A DNA stretch of 60,624 nt, taken from positions 1 to 60,624 of the forward strand of contig NZ_JARZZP010000015.1 of assembly GCF_029948085.1 (NCBI RefSeq). Direction: 5' to 3'. Position 1 is the first letter of the stretch. Each line of letters opens with the position of its first letter. The notes below the pieces were generated by a model that was not told the origin of the DNA, searched no databases, and was given only the letters and a program-made list of their open reading frames with translations. The DNA is from Streptococcus taonis. GTDB taxonomy: Bacteria > Bacillota > Bacilli > Lactobacillales > Streptococcaceae. Positions 18,538 to 30,005 of this stretch are shown one piece after another. Position numbers and translations under genes: made by a program.

Positions 18538-18783
18538 TTCATACTCTTCGAAAATCTCTTCAAACCGCGTCAACGTCGCCTTGCCGTAGGTATGGTTACT
18601 GACTTCGTCAGTTCTATCCACAACTTCAAAACAGTGCTTTGAGCTGACTTCGTCAGTTCTATCCACAACTTCAAAACAGTGTTTTGAGCTGACTTCGTCA
18701 GTTTCATCTACAACCTCAAAGCAGTGCTTTGAGCAACCTGCGGCTAGTTTCCTAGTTTGCTCTTTGATTTTCATTGAGTATCA
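18538..18783 (-). repeat. BOX element, boxA-(boxB)3-boxC
   Basis: In minus orientation it starts with boxA (TACTCAATGAAAATCAAAG and so on). It continues with three tandem 45-bp boxB units (each with GACTTCGTCAG and CTATCCACAACTTC or near variants on the plus strand) and ends in boxC (CAAGGCGACGTTGACGCGG on minus). BOX elements are dispersed non-coding repeats of pneumococcus and relatives. The 45-bp unit is divisible by three, which keeps a spurious antisense reading frame open. Confidence 0.88.
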
Positions 18784-18893
18784 CTCCTTTTAAGGATTCA
18801 TTAGAAATAAATCTAAAATTAAGTGTTATCCCAGTTTCTATTAAAATGAGAATTCTTTTTGAAAGATATGCTTGTGGAAGACTTGCAAGCTAT

Positions 18894-18937
18894 AAAAAAA
18901 CTCTAAGAGCTGGACGATAAGGATCCAACTCTTAGAG
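18894..18937 (-). terminator. Terminator of the DUF1846 gene
   Basis: On the minus strand CTCTAAGAGTTGGA pairs with TCCAGCTCTTAGAG and is followed by seven T. It lies 17 bp past the stop codon. Confidence 0.85.
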
Positions 18938-18953
18938 GAGTGAGTGTCGTATT

Positions 18954-20438
18954 TTACTTGCGATACAAACGATCGTATTGGTAGTAAGGATCAAAGGTTA
19001 CATTGATACCTAGTTTGCGAAGAACATTTTTATCTTCGTCTGTTAGGATAATCGTAGAGTGAGCTTCGCTTCCTTTGAGATTTCCGAGTTCTTTCATGGC
19101 ACGATCTGCATCAGGATTCTGCATTGCTGTGATAGCAAGGGCGATGAGGATCTCGTTAGAATGAAGTCGAGGGTTACGGCTACCCAAGTGATTGATTTTC
19201 AAACCTTGAATTGGTTTCACCACTTCTGGTTCAATTAATTTTGTTTCAGCATCAATGTTAGCGGACATCTTAATAGCATTGATCAATGCAGCCGCTGTTG
19301 GACCAAAGAGTTCTGAATTCTTACCAGTAACGATTTCACCAGAAGGTAATTCAAGAGCTAGGGCAGGTCCGCCTGTTTCTTCTGCTTTTTGTCGTGCAGC
19401 GACAGCAACCTTGCGGTCAGCTGGAGTGATGCCGAGGTCATTCATGAGAAGCTCAATCTTCTTCACAGCAGTTTCTCCAACCTTCTCAGCTTTGAAGTCA
19501 AGAACGGTCTGGTAATAGCGACGGATAATTTCCTGTTTAGATGCTTCAATGGCAGCGTCGTTATCAGTGATTGCAAAACCAACCATATTGACACCCATGT
19601 CAGTTGGAGACGCATAAGGAGACTCACCGAGAATACGTTCCAGCATACGCTTAAGGACAGGGAAAATTTCAATGTCGCGGTTGTAGTTGACTGTGGTTTC
19701 TCTATAAGTTTGGAGATGGAATGGGTCAATCATATTGACATCATCTAGGTCTGCTGTAGCAGCTTCATAAGCTAAGTTTACTGGATGATGAAGTGGGAGA
19801 TTCCAAACTGGGAAGGTTTCAAATTTAGCATAACCAGACTTGATACCATTGATTTGGTCGTGGTACATGTTAGACATACAAGTTGCCAATTTACCTGAAC
19901 CAGGCCCAGGAGCTGTAACGACAATCAAGTTACGGCTAGTTTTGATATAGTCGTTTTTCCCCATACCTTCAGGAGAAATGATGTGATCCATATCTGTCGG
20001 ATACCCCTTGATAGGGTAGTGAAGATAAGAGTCGATACCATTCTTCTCTAATTGATTACGGAAGGCATCTGCTGCCGGTTGGCCTGCATATTGAGTAATG
20101 ACAACTGAACCAACAAAGATACCAAGTTCATTGAATTTATCGATCAAACGAAGCACTTCTTGGTCATAAGAAATGCCCAAGTCTCCACGAGCTTTTGAGT
20201 GCTCGATATTGCTAGCGTTAATAGCGATAACAACCTCAACTTGCTCCTTCAACTCTTGCAAGAGCTTGATTTTATTGTCAGGTTCATATCCAGGAAGGAC
20301 ACGAGCAGCGTGGAAATCTTCTAACATTTTGCCACCAAACTCCAAGTAGAGTTTGCCGTCAAATTGGTTGATGCGCTCCAAGATATGGTCGCGTTGTAGA
20401 TTCAAATATTGTTCAGAACTAAAAGCTTGTTTTTTCAT
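18954..20438 (-). CDS. DUF1846 (UPF0371) protein
   Basis: A 494-residue conserved protein found next to dexB in pneumococcus-like genomes. It contains [18 protein letters not shown] near residue 175, a P-loop-like stretch, and [13 protein letters not shown] near 280. Members have been structurally solved, but I know of no firmly assigned reaction. The ATG at 20438 follows GAGGT. It is transcribed leftward from a TATAAT promoter divergent from dexB and has its own terminator. Cytoplasmic; no signal or membrane segments. Confidence 0.9.
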   Translation of the reverse strand: MKKQAFSSEQYLNLQRDHILERINQFDGKLYLEFGGKMLEDFHAARVLPGYEPDNKIKLLQELKEQVEVVIAINASNIEHSKARGDLGISYDQEVLRLIDKFNELGIFVGSVVITQYAGQPAADAFRNQLEKNGIDSYLHYPIKGYPTDMDHIISPEGMGKNDYIKTSRNLIVVTAPGPGSGKLATCMSNMYHDQINGIKSGYAKFETFPVWNLPLHHPVNLAYEAATADLDDVNMIDPFHLQTYRETTVNYNRDIEIFPVLKRMLERILGESPYASPTDMGVNMVGFAITDNDAAIEASKQEIIRRYYQTVLDFKAEKVGETAVKKIELLMNDLGITPADRKVAVAARQKAEETGGPALALELPSGEIVTGKNSELFGPTAAALINAIKMSANIDAETKLIEPEVVKPIQGLKINHLGSRNPRLHSNEILIALAITAMQNPDADRAMKELGNLKGSEAHSTIILTDEDKNVLRKLGINVTFDPYYQYDRLYRK

Positions 20439-20457
20439 TTTTTTACCTCTGAGCTCT

Positions 20458-20463
20458 ATTATA
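20458..20463 (-). promoter_or_regulatory. -10 element of the DUF1846 gene promoter
   Basis: On the minus strand TATAAT lies 20 bp upstream of the ATG. The -35 position (TTTCTA) is a weak match. Confidence 0.5.
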
Positions 20464-20519
20464 TAAAAAAAATGGAAGATTAGAAACTAGAGAGTCGCAA
20501 AAGTGAGAAAAAAAGATAA

Positions 20520-20528
20520 AGCAAACGC

Positions 20529-20533
<5 letters not shown>
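20520..20533 (+). promoter_or_regulatory. Predicted CcpA cre site
   Basis: AGCAAACGCTTGCA matches the consensus TGNAANCGNWNNCA except for the first base. It overlaps the dexB -35 box, so CcpA bound there would repress dexB when preferred sugars are present. Confidence 0.7.
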
Positions 20534-22201
<1,668 letters not shown>

Positions 22202-22208
22202 AACCAGA

Positions 22209-22239
22209 AACTCAAGTGTCTAAGATGCTTGAGTTTTTT
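22209..22239 (+). terminator. Terminator after dexB
   Basis: AACTCAAG pairs with CTTGAGTT and is followed by TTTT. Confidence 0.85.
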
Positions 22240-22280
22240 CTAAAATAAGTGTATAAATTTCTTAAAAAAATATTAGTTTG

Positions 22281-22295
22281 AATTTTCTAAAAAAT
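22281..22295 (+). promoter_or_regulatory. Candidate CodY box
   Basis: AATTTTCTAAAAAAT matches 13 of 15 positions of the consensus AATTTTCWGAAAATT. It lies 14 bp upstream of the lipoprotein gene -35 box. CodY control of oligopeptide uptake is established in related species; binding here is inference. Confidence 0.5.
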
Positions 22296-22308
22296 CACCT
22301 GAAAATCC

Positions 22309-22336
22309 TTGCTTTTATATAAAAATAGGGTATAAT
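22309..22336 (+). promoter_or_regulatory. Promoter of the first oligopeptide-binding lipoprotein
   Basis: TTGCTT (22309-22314), 16 bp, TATAAT (22331-22336), located 33 bp before the ATG. Confidence 0.7.
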
Positions 22337-22368
22337 GGTGAAAAATAGTATTTTAAAGGAGAATACCG

Positions 22369-24336
22369 ATGAAATCGAAAAAGTGGCTCGCAGTAGCAGG
22401 GATAACGATGAGCGCAGCTCTTCTTTTGGCAGCTTGTGGCAAGACTGAGAAAAAAGCAGATGCTCCAACAACATTTTCGTATGTATATGCCATTGATCCA
22501 ACAACATTGGACTATAGCGTTACTAGTAAAAGTTCAACATCAGACGTCATTGCCAACTTGGTCGACGGACTCTTGGAAAATGACAAATATGGAAACTTGA
22601 TTCCATCTCTTGCTGAAGACTGGTCTGTTTCACAAGACGGTTTGACCTACACCTACAAGCTACGTAAAGGTGTCAAATGGTATACTTCAGAAGGAGAAGA
22701 GTACGCTGAAGTCAAGGCCCAAGACTTTGTGACAGGTTTGAAGCATGCTGCAGATGGTAAATCAGATGGCCTAACTCTTATCCAAGACTCTATCAAAGGT
22801 TTGGCAGAGTATGTCAGCGGTGAAACAAATGACTTCTCAACAGTCGGTGTCAAAGCAGTTGACGATTATACAGTTGAGTATACCTTGAACAAACCAGAAA
22901 GCTTCTGGAATTCTAAGGTGACAACAGCAACTATGCTCCCAGTTAATGAAGAATTCTTAAATTCTCAAGGAAAAGATTACGGTGCGGCAGCGCCTTCAGG
23001 TATTCTCTACAATGGTCCATATATTTTGAAGAACTTCACTTCAAAATCCGTGATCGAGTACGAAAAGAACCCGAATTATTGGGACAAAGACAATGTTAAA
23101 ATTGACCACGTCAAGCTTACCTTCTACGATGGTTCTGACCAAGAATCATTGATTCGTAGCTTTGCGTCAGGCTCATATACGACAGCTCGTCTCTTCCCAA
23201 CTAGTTCAAGTTTTGATTCAACTAAGAAAGAATACGGCGCTAAGATCGTTTATAGCCCGCAAGAAGCGACAAGCTATTACTTTACTTTCAACGTAAATCG
23301 TCAGTCTTACAATAAAACAGCTAAGACAGATGATGCCCAAAAAACATCAACTAAAGAAGCGCTTCTCAATAAAAACTTCCGTCAAGCTATCAACTTCGCT
23401 CTTGACCGTCATGCTTACTCTGCACAGATGAATGGCGAAGAAGGTGCAGACAAGATTATCCGTACCAGCCTTGTGCCTTATGACTATGTTCAAGTTGGTG
23501 AAAAGACCTTCGGTGAATTGGCTCAAGAACAATTGGTAACATACGGAGACCAGTGGAAGGATGTAGCTTTGACAGATGGTAAAGATACCCTTTACAATCC
23601 AACAAAAGCAAAAGCTGCTTTTGCAAAAGCAAAATCAGAATTGCAAGCTAAAGGTGTAACCTTCCCAATTCATTTGGATATTCCAGTTGAGCAGACTGAT
23701 GTCATTGCTGTACAGCAAACCAACTCTCTCAAACAGTCTGTCGAAGCAGCACTTGGAAGTGAAAATGTTGTTATTGATGTACTTCAAATGACTGACAATG
23801 AGAAAATGAGTATCACATCTCAAGCCAAAGTGCCTTCTCAAAAAGACTATGACTTGAACGGAACTGGTTGGGGACCAGACTATCAAGACCCAGCAACCTA
23901 CCTCAATATCTTAGATGCTAAGAAAGGTTCTGCCCTTAAACACTTGGGTATCACAAAAGGTAAAGATCCAGAAGTCATGGCTCAAGTTGGACTTGATGAG
24001 TACAAGAAACTCTTGGATGATGCAGCGTCAGAAACAAGCGATCTTAACAAACGCTATGAAAAATATGCCAAAGCACAAGCTTGGGTTTCAGATAGCTCAC
24101 TTCTTATCCCTGTAGCTTCTTCAGGTGGTTCTCCGACAGTTAGTCGTACAGTGCCATTCACAAAAGCTTACTCTCAAGTTGGTATCAAGGGAGATCCATT
24201 TGTATTCAAAGGTTTAGAATTGCAAAATGATATTGTAACAGCTAAAGAATACGAAGAAGCTCTCAAGAAATGGCAAAAAGAGAAAATTGAAACAAATGCC
24301 AAATACCAAAAAGAACTAGCAAATCACGTTAAATAG
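22369..24336 (+). CDS. Oligopeptide-binding lipoprotein, AliC/AliB-like
   Basis: A 655-residue SBP_bac_5 family substrate-binding lipoprotein. The signal peptide ends in the lipobox LLLAACG (Cys near residue 23), so the protein is lipid-anchored outside the membrane. It would feed peptides to the Ami permease or sense them. FNVNRQSYNKTAKT and LNKNFRQAINFALDR are family hallmarks. No permease or ATPase is encoded nearby, as usual for Ali proteins. Together with the next gene this pair resembles aliC/aliD (aliB-like ORF1 and ORF2), known in non-encapsulated pneumococci and oral streptococci. The specific name is not certain. AAAGGAG precedes the ATG; a terminator follows. Confidence 0.9.
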   Translation: MKSKKWLAVAGITMSAALLLAACGKTEKKADAPTTFSYVYAIDPTTLDYSVTSKSSTSDVIANLVDGLLENDKYGNLIPSLAEDWSVSQDGLTYTYKLRKGVKWYTSEGEEYAEVKAQDFVTGLKHAADGKSDGLTLIQDSIKGLAEYVSGETNDFSTVGVKAVDDYTVEYTLNKPESFWNSKVTTATMLPVNEEFLNSQGKDYGAAAPSGILYNGPYILKNFTSKSVIEYEKNPNYWDKDNVKIDHVKLTFYDGSDQESLIRSFASGSYTTARLFPTSSSFDSTKKEYGAKIVYSPQEATSYYFTFNVNRQSYNKTAKTDDAQKTSTKEALLNKNFRQAINFALDRHAYSAQMNGEEGADKIIRTSLVPYDYVQVGEKTFGELAQEQLVTYGDQWKDVALTDGKDTLYNPTKAKAAFAKAKSELQAKGVTFPIHLDIPVEQTDVIAVQQTNSLKQSVEAALGSENVVIDVLQMTDNEKMSITSQAKVPSQKDYDLNGTGWGPDYQDPATYLNILDAKKGSALKHLGITKGKDPEVMAQVGLDEYKKLLDDAASETSDLNKRYEKYAKAQAWVSDSSLLIPVASSGGSPTVSRTVPFTKAYSQVGIKGDPFVFKGLELQNDIVTAKEYEEALKKWQKEKIETNAKYQKELANHVK

Positions 24337-24354
24337 TCTTTTGTAATGAATAAA

Positions 24355-24392
24355 GAAATCCTGTTTTGAAGCAGGATTTCTTTCTTTTTTTC
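24355..24392 (+). terminator. Terminator between the two lipoprotein genes
   Basis: GAAATCCTG pairs with CAGGATTTC and is followed by a pyrimidine-rich tail. Confidence 0.8.
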
Positions 24393-24495
24393 TATTGCCA
24401 ATGAGAGCACAAACAGTATATAACTTTACTTTTAGGCTAAAATTTGATAAAATAGTTATATGTTATAAAACCTAACATATAAGGAGAAATGAATC

Positions 24496-26454
24496 ATGAG
24501 CATGAAAAAACGCTTATTAGGAGCAGGTTTGACGCTTGCTGCTGCGGTCCTATTGACAGCATGTGGCCAGTCAGCATCAGACGGTAAAACATACTCGTCG
24601 ACCTTTGGTGCAGATCCAACAACCTTCAACTATCTCTTGGACTACGCTGGTGATAACACTGCTATTGTAACCAATTTGGTTGATGGTTTGCTTGAAAATG
24701 ATAACTACGGAAACCTCATTCCTGCCCTTGCAGAAGATTGGAGTGTTTCTAAGGATGGTTTAACTTATACCTACAAACTTCGCCAAGATGCCAAGTGGTT
24801 TACAGCTGACGGTGAGGAATACGCTCCCCTTAAAGCACAAGACTTTGTAACTGGTATCAAGTATGCTGCTGACAACAAGGGACAAGCTTTGGACTTGATT
24901 CAGAACTCTATCAAGGGCTTGGATGATTATGTAACAGGTGCAAATACTGACTTCTCAAATGTTGGTGTCAAAGCCTTAGATGACTATACTGTCCAATATA
25001 CCTTGACACGACCAGAACCATTCTGGAACTCAAAAACAACCAACAGTATCTTATTCCCTGTAAACGAAGAATTCCTTGCTTCTAAAGGTAAAGACTTCGG
25101 AACTTTGAAACCTGACAGCATTCTTTATAGCGGACCATATTTGTTAAAAGATTTTACATCTAAGTCTTCTATCGAATATGTGAAAAACCCACATTACTAT
25201 GACCAAGAAAAAGTAACGATTGAAAAGGTAAAATTGGCCTACTTTGATGGTTCAGACCAAGACTTGACAATTCGTAACTTTGAAAGTGGTGCTTACTCAT
25301 CTGCAGGTGTTTATCCAAATAGCTCAAACTTCGCTAAGACAAAGGAAAAATACAAGGACAATATCGTTTATAGCTTGCAAGATGCAACATCTTGGTACTA
25401 TAACTTTAACGTCAACCGTGGTGCTTATAACCATACTGCAAAAACAAGCGATGAACAAAAACAAGCAACTCAAGCTGCAGTTTTGAATAAAAACTTCCGT
25501 CAGGCAGTTAACTTCGCCATTGATCGTACAGCCTACTCAGCTCAATCAAATGGTGAAGAAGCAGCTAAGAACACTCTTCGTAACTCGCTTGTACCACCAA
25601 CTTTCGTACAAGTTGGAGACAAGACTTTTGGTGAAACAGTTGCTTCCAAATTGGTCAACTATGGTACACAATGGTCAAATATGAATCTTGAAGATGCTCA
25701 AGACGGTTATTTCAATAAAGATAAAGCACAAGCCAAGTTTGCAGAAGCTAAAAAAGAATTAGAAGCCCAAGGTGTGAGCTTCCCAATTCATTTGGACTTG
25801 CCTGTAGACCAGGTAAACAAGACTTTGCTTTCTGGAACAAACTCAATCAAACAATCAATCGAATCAACGCTCGGTTCTGAAAATGTAGTGGTTGATGTTA
25901 TCCAATTGTCGACAGATGATTATACAAATGCAACAGTTCAAGCACCAACTCCAGCTGATCATGACTATGATTTGAACTTGGATGGATGGTCAGCTGACTA
26001 CCAAGATCCTTCAACTTACCTCAATCCTTTCAACGCTGAAGATGGATTCTATCTCAAGATTTTAGGACTTGATCCAAGCAAGGATGCTGATAAGATTACA
26101 AGTATCGGTTTGGACCAATTTACTCAAAAATTAAAAACAGCAGATGCAGAAAATACAGACGTAGCGAAACGCTATGAAAACTACGCAGATGCACAAGCTT
26201 GGTTGATTGATAGTTCCCTTCTAATCCCAGTTGTGTCAAACGGTGGTGGAGCTTCGGTGACACGCGTGACACCATTTACACGTGCTTACTCACTAGTTGG
26301 TATCAAAGGAACTGGAAGCAACTACAAGTACATGAGATTGCAGACAGATGTTGTTACAAGCTCTCAATTTGCTGAAGCCAAGGCTAAATGGGAACACGAA
26401 CGTAAAAATTCTGTCGAGAAGAGTCAAAAAGACTTTGAAAGTCACGTGAAATAA
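24496..26454 (+). CDS. Oligopeptide-binding lipoprotein, AliD/AliB-like
   Basis: A 652-residue paralogue of the preceding gene with lipobox VLLTACG (Cys near residue 24). Large parts run in parallel (LVDGLLENDNYGNLIPALAEDW, LNKNFRQAVNFAIDR, QAWLIDSSLLIPV) but identity is only moderate, so the two probably bind different peptides. AAGGAG lies 10 bases upstream; the ATG at 24502 is an alternative start. It is followed by a terminator-like repeat and RUP elements before the capsule promoter. An aliA-like gene, expected right of the capsule locus in pneumococcus, is absent. Confidence 0.9.
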   Translation: MSMKKRLLGAGLTLAAAVLLTACGQSASDGKTYSSTFGADPTTFNYLLDYAGDNTAIVTNLVDGLLENDNYGNLIPALAEDWSVSKDGLTYTYKLRQDAKWFTADGEEYAPLKAQDFVTGIKYAADNKGQALDLIQNSIKGLDDYVTGANTDFSNVGVKALDDYTVQYTLTRPEPFWNSKTTNSILFPVNEEFLASKGKDFGTLKPDSILYSGPYLLKDFTSKSSIEYVKNPHYYDQEKVTIEKVKLAYFDGSDQDLTIRNFESGAYSSAGVYPNSSNFAKTKEKYKDNIVYSLQDATSWYYNFNVNRGAYNHTAKTSDEQKQATQAAVLNKNFRQAVNFAIDRTAYSAQSNGEEAAKNTLRNSLVPPTFVQVGDKTFGETVASKLVNYGTQWSNMNLEDAQDGYFNKDKAQAKFAEAKKELEAQGVSFPIHLDLPVDQVNKTLLSGTNSIKQSIESTLGSENVVVDVIQLSTDDYTNATVQAPTPADHDYDLNLDGWSADYQDPSTYLNPFNAEDGFYLKILGLDPSKDADKITSIGLDQFTQKLKTADAENTDVAKRYENYADAQAWLIDSSLLIPVVSNGGGASVTRVTPFTRAYSLVGIKGTGSNYKYMRLQTDVVTSSQFAEAKAKWEHERKNSVEKSQKDFESHVK

Positions 26455-26469
26455 GTTTAAGAAGATAGG

Positions 26470-26592
26470 TTGGGTAAAAACTCAATTTGAAAATGAAATT
26501 GAGTGAAGTTTTCAAGTATAAAATGCATAGTATAAAGTTTTTGAACACTTAATACTATGTGTTTTTTTTATTTTGAAGACTTTTACCCTGCC
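26470..26592 (+). repeat. Terminator-like repeat, copy 1 (possibly SPRITE)
   Basis: The outer arms GGGTAAAA and TTTTACCC enclose two hairpins. The first is ACTCAATTT with AAATTGAGT. The second is ATGCATAGTAT with AATACTATGTG, ended by eight T. Copies with the same architecture lie at 47074 and 56172. It probably terminates transcription from the second lipoprotein gene. The SPRITE name is a recollection of a pneumococcal repeat class and needs comparison. Confidence 0.65.
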
Positions 26593-26605
26593 TTTTGTTT
26601 TTTAT

Positions 26606-26713
26606 TATAGTAGATTGAAATAAGGTATGAACAGAAAGGTTAGGAAAGTCAAACTAATTTCTAGAAATATTTTTAGCAGTTGTAGTGCACTGTTCTAGAT
26701 TCAATCTACTATA
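26606..26713 (+). repeat. RUP element, copy 3
   Basis: A 108-bp unit from TATAGTAGATTGAA to TTCAATCTACTATA, same orientation as copy 1. Confidence 0.85.
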
Positions 26714-26769
26714 ATTTCTAAAAATGTTTTAGAATTCGTAGCGTACTATTCTAAGTTCATTTTACTATA
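26714..26769 (+). repeat. Truncated RUP abutting copy 3
   Basis: The 56 bases from TTCTAAAAATGTTTTAGAA to TTCATTTTACTATA match the right half of RUP copy 1. The left half is missing, as if copy 3 had inserted into or recombined with it. Confidence 0.65.
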
Positions 26770-27080
26770 ACGATAAGTCTTTGCTGCGACAGCGGGTTGT
26801 TTTTTTTGTTTTCAAGACTCTAAAAGTCTGTTTTTATAAAAATTTGAGTATCTCTAGTTAAATTCTTCTACTTTCTTGGTAATTATTGAAAGTTTTAGAG
26901 TGTGAGAGTATGGGATTGAGAACTTGTCAACCGATTTCTATCTCCTGGTATTTTTGTTGGCAGTCTTCTTCCAAAAAAAGATATGAGGCATTTAATGATT
27001 GAAATATAGTATTTTTGGTTTTGAGGTGAAATAAAACGGTTGCAATTCAGGTGTTGATAGCATCCGGTGTTAGTTTGTGA
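26770..27080. other. Non-coding region upstream of the capsule operon
   Basis: About 310 bp without a credible gene. A weak GCTG/CAGC hairpin followed by a T-run lies near 26780-26815. The rest is AT-rich. It probably contains the upstream control region of the capsule promoter. Confidence 0.5.
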
Positions 27081-27086
27081 TATAAT
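27081..27086 (+). promoter_or_regulatory. Capsule operon promoter, extended -10
   Basis: TGATATAAT is an extended -10 element 30 bp upstream of the wzg start. No strong -35 is present at 17 bp. It is the only clear promoter before the 18-kb capsule gene run. Confidence 0.65.
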
Positions 27087-27115
27087 AGAAATAAAATAAT
27101 TAATAGAGGTGTAAG

Positions 27116-28561
27116 GTGGGGAGACGTTTAAAAGAAAATAAAACGAGCAAGTTTCAGCAAAGTTTCAATATTATTTTGTTGTTTCTATATATAGTGCTTA
27201 CTTGTTTTTTGCTGTTTTTAATATTCAGATATCATATCTTAGCCGTCAGTTATATCAATCTTCTTCTAGCAGCTATTATGGTGTTCATTGCGCTAGTAGC
27301 TTTATTTTTAATATCAAATAGAAAAGCTAAGAAGTTTACTTTAATCATGCTCTTGCTATCTATTGTAGCTAGCTCACTAGCCTTGGTTGGAGTTCATCAG
27401 TTCGTTAGTTTGGCCAATCATTTAAATGCAACATCTAACTATTCTAGTTACTCCATCAGTGTTGCAGTTTTGGCGGATAGTGAGATTGGTAATGTGTCCC
27501 AACTATCCAGTGTGACAGCTCCGACAAAAACAGATGCGGAGAATATCAAAAAACTGCTCGATGATATTAAGACAAGTCAGAATAAAGACCTAAAGGTTGA
27601 GGATAGTTCTTCGTATCTTGCGGCTTATAAGAGTCTCTTAGCTGGAGAGACCAAGGCAATTGTTTTGAATAGTGTCTTTGAAAATCTGATTGAACAAGAG
27701 TATCCAGAACACGCCAAAAAAATCAAGAAAATTTATACCAAAGAACTAACAAAAACTGTTGAGGCACCTAAGTCTTCTCAAAACAAGGCTTTTAATATCT
27801 ATATTAGTGGGATTGATACATACGGACCGATTAGCTCTGTTTCTCGTTCGGATGTCAATATCATCATGACGGTTAATCAAGAAACCAAGAAAATTCTCTT
27901 GACAACGACCCCTCGTGATGCTTACGTGCCCATAGCTGATGGAGGCAATAACCAAAATGATAAATTGACCCATGCAGGTATTTATGGTGTGGATGCTTCG
28001 ATTCATACTTTGGAAAATCTTTATGGAATTGACCTAAATTACTATGCACGACTCAACTTCACTTCCTTCTTGAAATTAATTGATCTCTTAGGTGGTGTCG
28101 ATGTTAATAATGACCAAGAATTTACCTCGCTTCATGGTAATTACCATTTTCCTGTTGGAAATGTTCATCTAGACTCTGAGCAGGCCCTAGGCTTTGTACG
28201 CGAGCGGTATTCATTAGCAAATGGCGATGGAGACCGTGGGCGCAATCAACAGAAAGTCATTTCTGCAATTGTCCAGAAACTAACTTCGGCAGAAGCATTG
28301 AAAAATTTTGATGATATTATGCAAAGTTTACAGGATTCTATCCAAACTAATATGCCTCCTGAAACAATGGTTAGTTTAGTGAACACCCAACTAGTAAGTG
28401 GAGGGAAATATACTGTCATCACTCGAGATCTAAAGGGAACTGGTCGTATGGATCTTCCTTCCTATGCCATGCCTGACAGCAGCCTTTATATGCTAGAGGT
28501 AGATCCAAATAGCTTAGAGACACTCAAAACAGAAATTAAAGATATCATGGAAGGAAAATAA
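27116..28561 (+). CDS. wzg: Capsule regulatory/attachment protein Wzg (CpsA)
   Basis: A 481-residue LytR-CpsA-Psr protein. Three membrane helices (about residues 17-40, 44-68 and 73-95) precede an extracellular accessory domain and the LCP catalytic domain (about 225-385). That domain carries [22 protein letters not shown] and the arginine-rich [21 protein letters not shown] enzymes attach polymer from its lipid carrier to peptidoglycan. A GTG start at 27116 is used, with AGAGG upstream. First gene of the capsule operon; wzh starts one base past its stop. Confidence 0.95.
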   Translation: MGRRLKENKTSKFQQSFNIILLFLYIVLTCFLLFLIFRYHILAVSYINLLLAAIMVFIALVALFLISNRKAKKFTLIMLLLSIVASSLALVGVHQFVSLANHLNATSNYSSYSISVAVLADSEIGNVSQLSSVTAPTKTDAENIKKLLDDIKTSQNKDLKVEDSSSYLAAYKSLLAGETKAIVLNSVFENLIEQEYPEHAKKIKKIYTKELTKTVEAPKSSQNKAFNIYISGIDTYGPISSVSRSDVNIIMTVNQETKKILLTTTPRDAYVPIADGGNNQNDKLTHAGIYGVDASIHTLENLYGIDLNYYARLNFTSFLKLIDLLGGVDVNNDQEFTSLHGNYHFPVGNVHLDSEQALGFVRERYSLANGDGDRGRNQQKVISAIVQKLTSAEALKNFDDIMQSLQDSIQTNMPPETMVSLVNTQLVSGGKYTVITRDLKGTGRMDLPSYAMPDSSLYMLEVDPNSLETLKTEIKDIMEGK

Positions 28562-28562
28562 G

Positions 28563-29294
28563 ATGATTGATATCCATTCACACATAGTTTTTGATGTAGA
28601 TGATGGTCCTAAGGATAAGGCAGAAAGTGTAGCGCTTCTGAAGGAGGCCTATGCTCAAGGAGTCCGTACCATCGTTTCGACTTCCCATCGTCGAAAGGGG
28701 ATGTTTGAAACACCAGAAGAGGACATATTAAGAAATTTTAAAGTTGTCAAGGAGTTGGCTAAAGAGGTTGCTCCTGATTTAACCATCTTGTATGGAGCAG
28801 AGATTTATTACAGCAGTGATGCTTTAAACAAATTAGAGAATCAGCAGATTCCACAACTAAACGGCACCCGTTATGCCTTGATAGAATTCAGCATGAATAC
28901 TCCTTACCGAGACATTCATAATGCACTAACGAATGTTCTCATGTTAGGGATAACACCTGTAATAGCGCATATAGAGCGATACGCTGCTTTGGAAAATAAT
29001 GAAAAAAGAGTGCGAGACCTCATCAACATGGGATGTTATACACAGGTCAACAGTTCGAGTATCCTTAAACCAAAATTGTTTGGTGATACTTATAAATTCA
29101 TGAAAAAACGGGCTCGTTATTTCTTAGAGAGGGATTTGGTTCATATAGTTGCTAGTGATATGCACAATCTAGATGGTCGCCCTCCTTATATGAAGGAAGC
29201 CTACGAAATAGTGAGTAAAAAGTATGGCCAAGATAAGGCTCGGGAACTCTTTATATTAAATCCCGAAAAAGTCATTAAAGATCAAATTATTTAG
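28563..29294 (+). CDS. wzh: Capsule tyrosine phosphatase Wzh (CpsB)
   Basis: A 243-residue manganese-dependent PHP-family phosphotyrosine phosphatase that removes phosphate from Wze. Metal-ligand motifs are visible: MIDIHSHI at the start, [10 protein letters not shown] near residue 40, PVIAHIERY near 137 and VASDMHN near 198. It is directly followed by wzd. Length and motifs match the pneumococcal family. Confidence 0.95.
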   Translation: MIDIHSHIVFDVDDGPKDKAESVALLKEAYAQGVRTIVSTSHRRKGMFETPEEDILRNFKVVKELAKEVAPDLTILYGAEIYYSSDALNKLENQQIPQLNGTRYALIEFSMNTPYRDIHNALTNVLMLGITPVIAHIERYAALENNEKRVRDLINMGCYTQVNSSSILKPKLFGDTYKFMKKRARYFLERDLVHIVASDMHNLDGRPPYMKEAYEIVSKKYGQDKARELFILNPEKVIKDQII

Positions 29295-29302
29295 GAGTTA
29301 TA

Positions 29303-29995
29303 ATGAAAGAAAAAGATACTATTGAAATCAATGTTATTCAGTTGTTAAAGGCACTATGGAAAAAGAAACTGCTAATCCTTCTTGTAGCCATCGTAGCAGG
29401 AACTGCTGCATTTGCATATAGTAGTTTTGTTGTTAAACCTGAGTATAGAAGTACAACTCGGATCTATGTAGTTAATCGAAACCAAAGTGATAAACCGGGA
29501 TTGACAAATCAAGATCTACAAGCAGGAGCTTACCTGGTTAAGGACTATCGTGAGATCATTCTTTCCCAAGATGTCCTAGAGAAAGTAGTTGCTGATCTTG
29601 GTTTAAACATTAATGCGAAAATATTAGCTAAGAAGATTCAAGTAACGGTTCCCGCAGACACACGTATCGTATCTATTTCAGTTAGTGATCACAAGCCTGA
29701 CGAAGCAAGTCGAATTGCAAATGCTCTTCGAGATGTTGCGGCACAAAAGATTATTGCGGTCACCCGTGTTTCTGACGTAACTACCTTGGAGGAAGCACGT
29801 CCAGCAACTGGACCGTCTTCACCAAATATTCGTCGAAATACCATTATGGGAGTTGTAGCAGGTGCAGGATTAGTGATTGTAGTGGTCTTGTTGCTTGAAC
29901 TATTCGATGATCGTGTTAAACGTCCAGAAGATATCGAAGATGTTATGGAAATTTCACTCCTTGGAGTCATTCCAGATATGGATAAATTAAAGTAA
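29303..29995 (+). CDS. wzd: Capsule chain-length/kinase-activator protein Wzd (CpsC)
   Basis: A 230-residue Wzz-type membrane protein with helices at about residues 20-42 and 178-202, and the conserved proline-rich [12 protein letters not shown] just before the second helix. It controls polymer length and activates the Wze tyrosine kinase. In Firmicutes the Wzc-like protein is split into this membrane half and the cytosolic kinase, as seen here in adjacent genes. Confidence 0.95.
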   Translation: MKEKDTIEINVIQLLKALWKKKLLILLVAIVAGTAAFAYSSFVVKPEYRSTTRIYVVNRNQSDKPGLTNQDLQAGAYLVKDYREIILSQDVLEKVVADLGLNINAKILAKKIQVTVPADTRIVSISVSDHKPDEASRIANALRDVAAQKIIAVTRVSDVTTLEEARPATGPSSPNIRRNTIMGVVAGAGLVIVVVLLLELFDDRVKRPEDIEDVMEISLLGVIPDMDKLK

Positions 29996-30005
29996 GGGAG
30001 AACTT

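Noticed and set aside
18591..18725. Regularly spaced repeats that could suggest a CRISPR array
   Set aside because: The units are contiguous 45-bp boxB copies with no spacers between them, and no cas genes are nearby.
18499..18774. Leftward 91-codon ORF with a 15-residue repeat (CFEVVDRTDEVSS-type)
   Set aside because: It is the BOX element read through: the boxB unit is 45 bp, so the frame stays open. There is no ribosome site or conservation argument for a protein.
26770..27080. A hidden regulator gene before the capsule operon
   Set aside because: No ORF of useful length with a ribosome site was found on either strand in this stretch.
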